The notes below the pieces were generated by a model. That model worked only from the letters and a program-made list of their open reading frames with translations. It had not been told where the DNA came from and did not search any database. A program made the translations under genes and the position numbers. A stretch of DNA of 64,000 nucleotides from CADEDH01 sp050330635 (GTDB lineage: Bacteria > Actinomycetota > Acidimicrobiia > Acidimicrobiales > SZUA-35). The DNA lies in the NCBI GenBank assembly GCA_050330635.1, contig JBHJNQ010000002.1:90053-154052 (forward strand), given 5' to 3'. Below, piece after piece: positions 61,358-64,000 of the stretch; the first letter of the stretch is position 1; the number at the start of each line of letters is the position of its first letter.

Positions 61358-62092
61358 ATGGCATCCACTCCGGCCAGGACCGTCCGACAGCGAGCGCGGG
61401 AGGAGCTGACGCGTGAGCTCGTCGCCGCCGCCCGCCGACAGTTGGCCGACGTCGGACCGGCCGCCCTGTCACTGCGGGCGGTGGCCCGCGAGCTGGGGCT
61501 CGCCTCGTCCGCCGTGTACCGCTACGTGCGCGGGCGGGACGAGCTGCTGACCCTGCTCATCATCGAGGCCTACGACTCGCTGGGTGACGCCGTGGAGCGG
61601 GCCGAGGGTGAGGTCGACCGTGGCGATCTCATGGGCCGGTGGGCGGCCACGTGCCATGCCACCCGCCGCTGGGCCATCGACCATCCCTACGAGCATGCCC
61701 TCATCTTCGGCTCCCCCGTTCCCGGCTACGCCGCACCGGAGACCACGATCGAGCCGGCCACCCGGGTCCCCCGGGTGCTGATCGCACTCCTCGTCGACGC
61801 CGTCGACGGCGGCCAGATCGACCCCCGGGCCCTACCGGCCCTCGACCCCACCGTCGGCCAGTCGCTGGCCCCCGTGCGCCACGACATGCCCGCCGAGGTC
61901 CCCGACGAGCTGGTGGCCCGCGGCATCCTGGCCTGGACCACGCTGGTGGGAACGATCTCGTTCGAGCTCTTCGGCCACACCCACAACGTCGTCGTCGACG
62001 ACGACCCGGTCCTGCGCACTGCGTTCTTTGCCGATCAGATGCGGCGGATGGCGAGCATCGTCGGCCTCGTCGACGTCAGAACCGGCGAATGA
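61358..62092 (+). CDS. TetR-family regulator
   Basis: The 244-residue protein has a TetR-type HTH (LVAAARRQLADVGPAALSLRAV, ARELGLASSAVYRYVRGRDELL, about residues 23-68) and a WHG-like C-terminal domain (TLVGTISFELFGHTHNVVVD) common in actinobacteria. Divergent epimerase and twin dyads suggest local repression. The ATG at 61358 is chosen. Its 3' end overlaps the convergent CapK-like gene by 17 nt. Confidence 0.92.
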   Translation: MASTPARTVRQRAREELTRELVAAARRQLADVGPAALSLRAVARELGLASSAVYRYVRGRDELLTLLIIEAYDSLGDAVERAEGEVDRGDLMGRWAATCHATRRWAIDHPYEHALIFGSPVPGYAAPETTIEPATRVPRVLIALLVDAVDGGQIDPRALPALDPTVGQSLAPVRHDMPAEVPDELVARGILAWTTLVGTISFELFGHTHNVVVDDDPVLRTAFFADQMRRMASIVGLVDVRTGE

Positions 62093-63434
62093 CGATCCGA
62101 TGTTTGCCGCCCCGGGTCAGCTCGAACGGTGCCGTCTCGGTGAGGTCCACGGCCAGCTGATGTCGCGTGCGATCCTCCACCCACTTCAGGATCAGGGCGC
62201 GGTCGCCATCATCGAACCCCTCCCGGGCCTCGATGCGGACGACAAGACGTTGCCGGTCGGGCTGTACGATCTGCCACCGCCGCACGCCGGTTGCCTCGTT
62301 GAACGGTACGAAGAACGCAGCCGGAGTCAGCTCCGTGCCATCGGGCAGCTTGACGAAATCGCCGGTTCGCCCCGTGACCCGGCTCAGGCTCCGTCCCGGC
62401 TGGCCGCACGGGCACGGATCCGGACCGAGTGCCCCGATATCGCCGACCCGATACCGGATGAACGGCAGGTGCCTGGCGTGGAAGTTCGTGATCACGATGG
62501 CGCCGTCCCGGCCGGGGGGGCACGGGCGGCCGTCATCGTCGAGGACCTCGACGAGCGACTGGTGATCGGCCAAGTGGAGGTTGCCCGATGAGCAGCGGTG
62601 GGCCATGGCCCCGCCGTCGTTGCAGCCGTACTCCTCGACCACCGGAGACCCGAAAGCCTCGACGATGTCATCGCGCCAGGCCGGCATGAGCGGTTCCGCC
62701 ATGGTGACGATCAGATGTGGGCCCGGGAGCTGGCGATCGGCGTCGAGCACCGCCGAGGCCATGGTGGCGATGGTGGAGGCGTAGCCATACCACAGCCGGG
62801 CTCCAGTGGTGGCGGCCCGTTCGGCCCGCGTCAGACTGGCCGACGGGTCGATCTCGAAGCCACAGAGGGACGCGTCGGTCCGTTCGGCGATGAGCCGGAG
62901 TCGCCTGGTCGGGCCCAGACCCTGCAGACGCAGTGAAGCCGGAAAGCCGAGCAGGAGGCGCTTGTCGCCGTAGGCCACGCCGAGTTGCCCGAATCGGAAG
63001 ATCTGCGTGGCATAGGACTCCGCCCATGCTCGTCGATCCAGCGGGAAGGTCCAGGGGTCGCCGGTGGATCCACCGGTGTGCTTCTCCACCACCGGTATCG
63101 AGTCGTGCTCGTCGGACAGATACCGTTCGGGCTCCGCCATCATCGTCTGCTTGTCGACGACGGGAAAGTCGTCGATGACGGGCCGGCACTCCCGGTAGGC
63201 AGGCACACGCTCGATGGCGTAGCGGAGGATCGAGCCGAGGGCCTCATCCCGCCAGGCCTCCCGGTAATCCTCGCTCTCACTCCACCACTGTTTGATATGG
63301 ACGGCCCGCGTCACATAGCCGGTTCCCAGCAACGGCTCGACCAACGCCCTCGTTGCTGCGCTCAAGAGACGACTGTACACGAGGTCGGGCACCCGCCGAG
63401 CCGACACCTGTGAGACGAATGACAGGCCTACCAC
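62076..63434 (-). CDS. CapK/phenylacetate-CoA-ligase-like adenylate-forming protein
   Basis: The 452-residue protein matches the CapK-like group of the ANL superfamily: EKHTGGSTGDPWTFPLDRR (phosphate loop), LWYGYASTIATMA, VVEEYGCNDGGAMAHRC and RYRVGDIGALGPDPCPCGQPG (C-terminal region with CxCG). Relatives occur in polysaccharide or secondary-metabolite clusters, where they adenylate small acids. The start GTG at 63434 is only 5 nt from the BTAD gene stop, giving a likely operon with it. Confidence 0.85.
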   Translation of the reverse strand: MVGLSFVSQVSARRVPDLVYSRLLSAATRALVEPLLGTGYVTRAVHIKQWWSESEDYREAWRDEALGSILRYAIERVPAYRECRPVIDDFPVVDKQTMMAEPERYLSDEHDSIPVVEKHTGGSTGDPWTFPLDRRAWAESYATQIFRFGQLGVAYGDKRLLLGFPASLRLQGLGPTRRLRLIAERTDASLCGFEIDPSASLTRAERAATTGARLWYGYASTIATMASAVLDADRQLPGPHLIVTMAEPLMPAWRDDIVEAFGSPVVEEYGCNDGGAMAHRCSSGNLHLADHQSLVEVLDDDGRPCPPGRDGAIVITNFHARHLPFIRYRVGDIGALGPDPCPCGQPGRSLSRVTGRTGDFVKLPDGTELTPAAFFVPFNEATGVRRWQIVQPDRQRLVVRIEAREGFDDGDRALILKWVEDRTRHQLAVDLTETAPFELTRGGKHRIVIRRF

Positions 63435-63438
63435 GGAG

Positions 63439-63900
63439 CTACTTCCACATTTTGAGACGGGTCGAGCTCTTCTTGACATCGATACCTCGACGACGCTCCT
63501 GAACCTTTGAACGTCGCTTCGCCTCCCGCTTTGCCTCAACCCTTCCCGAATCAAGGGCAGTGTTCAACAGCTCGTACATCTGGAGTGACGGTGCGATCCC
63601 CAACTCGTGCTCGAGCAGCGTCGAATAGCGCTCGTACGTGTGAACCGCCTCGCTGACATTGCCCTCCGCCAGGTGTGCCATCATCAGCGACCGATAGCCG
63701 GACTCGCGCAGCGGTTCGGCGGCGACGGCGGCAGTGGCTGCGTCGACGGCGTCGGCGTGGTATCCCGCCTCGGTGAGTTGGATGGAGAACGAGTCGAGCG
63801 CATGCAGCCTGAGTTGACGCCATCGCTCCTGATGCAACTCGAGCCAGCCGTCATACCAATGGGTCAGAAGATCGCCGGTGAGACGTAACTGCTCAGCTGG
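63439..63900 (-). pseudogene. BTAD/SARP-type regulator, N-terminal part missing
   Basis: From about 63900 the minus frame reads INQPAEQLRLTGDLLTHWYD, then GWLELHQERWRQLRLHALDS, matching the tetratricopeptide-like BTAD domain of AfsR/SARP activators to its end (ELGIAPSLQMYELLNTAL). A lysine/arginine-rich tail follows. The DNA-binding winged helix should lie before it but sequence beyond about 63900 is unrelated, and a dyad and another ORF follow. It may therefore be truncated by an insertion; the window edge prevents certainty. Confidence 0.6.
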
Positions 63901-63920
63901 TTGGTTGATTCGCGCGGCGT

Positions 63921-63935
63921 GTGGTGGTCCACCAC
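63921..63935. repeat. 7-1-7 inverted repeat at a possible element end
   Basis: GTGGTGGTCCACCAC lies between the truncated BTAD frame and the plus-strand ORF at 63966. It might be a mobile-element terminal structure or a transcript hairpin. Confidence 0.4.
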
Positions 63936-63965
63936 TGATCGCGCGTGTGTTCGTATGATGTGGGC

Positions 63966-64000
63966 GTGTCGCCTGAGGAGCGTGTCGTCGAGTTGGAGGC
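63966..64000 (+). CDS. Partial ORF at the window edge, possibly a transposase
   Basis: GTG at 63966 opens VSPEERVVELEA and continues past the window. Such a start resembles coiled-coil N-termini of IS66-like transposases or HNH proteins, but 11 codons cannot decide. A TATGAT -10-like box lies 7 bp upstream. Confidence 0.25.
   Translation, partial: MSPEERVVELE

Overview
The window is high-GC DNA (about 70% by eye) with dense, mostly intact genes on both strands and many GTG starts. Gene content points to an Actinomycetota chromosome: a SigF/RsbW-type stress cassette, a class F sortase, a MocR regulator, WYL and many TetR regulators, SCO6745-like, DUF4397, DUF2254 and baeRF2 proteins, and many CoA-ester and flavin enzymes. 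I would guess Acidimicrobiia, but no rRNA or other marker gene is present to prove it. I saw no tRNA, rRNA or CRISPR array.

Layout. 0-8 kb: DoxX-like protein, FAD amine oxidase-like enzyme, Clp-N remnant, VapBC-type toxin-antitoxin pair, MocR regulator with a divergent membrane protein, a frameshifted acetyltransferase and a Baeyer-Villiger-type monooxygenase. 8-22 kb: lipoprotein, DUF4397 surface protein with its class F sortase, glycosyltransferase, CoA-transferase, phytoene-desaturase-like oxidase, HemK-like methyltransferase, WYL regulator, ABC-2 exporter, a collapsed BNR/ThiS locus, TetR and SDR genes. 22.4-25.6 kb: an island of different base usage with a subtilase, a convergent stand-alone copy of its propeptide, and an integrase tail. 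26.5-36 kb: a class V aminotransferase-fold enzyme, then a general-stress block (RsbW-like kinase, SigF-type sigma, second HATPase, STAS antagonist, dodecin, DUF2254, PP2C, baeRF2) with four promoter-like sites of the form GTTT-N15/16-GGGWAY. 36-46 kb: a damaged purU, SLC13 transporter, pheA, and an aromatic meta-cleavage cluster (HpaB-type hydroxylase diverging from hydratase, aldolase and extradiol dioxygenase genes). 46-58.5 kb: acyl-CoA synthetase, alcohol dehydrogenase, MaoC-type hydratase, enoyl-CoA hydratase, two-subunit CoA-transferase, phospholipid-synthase-like and VTT membrane proteins, a 3-hydroxyisobutyrate-dehydrogenase-like enzyme and a PhyH dioxygenase. 58.5-64 kb: gene remnants, a repeat-rich coiled-coil membrane protein, an epimerase/TetR divergent pair with twin operators, a CapK-like ligase, and a BTAD regulator cut near a dyad where another ORF (possibly a transposase) begins.

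Two things stand out. First, about a dozen genes are remnants. In at least four (BNR/ThiS, purU, a luciferase-like oxidase, a dehalogenase-like hydrolase) both ends are recognisable but the middle is missing. This is either real genome erosion or an assembly problem, and reads would decide. Second, the subtilase/propeptide pair and the SigF stress regulon are coherent systems that deserve follow-up.

How the genes work together: much of the window encodes catabolism of aromatic and acyl-CoA substrates (HpaB cluster, CoA-transferases, synthetase, hydratases, dehydrogenases), with local TetR/WYL/MocR control. The 28.6-35.8 kb block looks like one partner-switching stress circuit with its target genes next to it.
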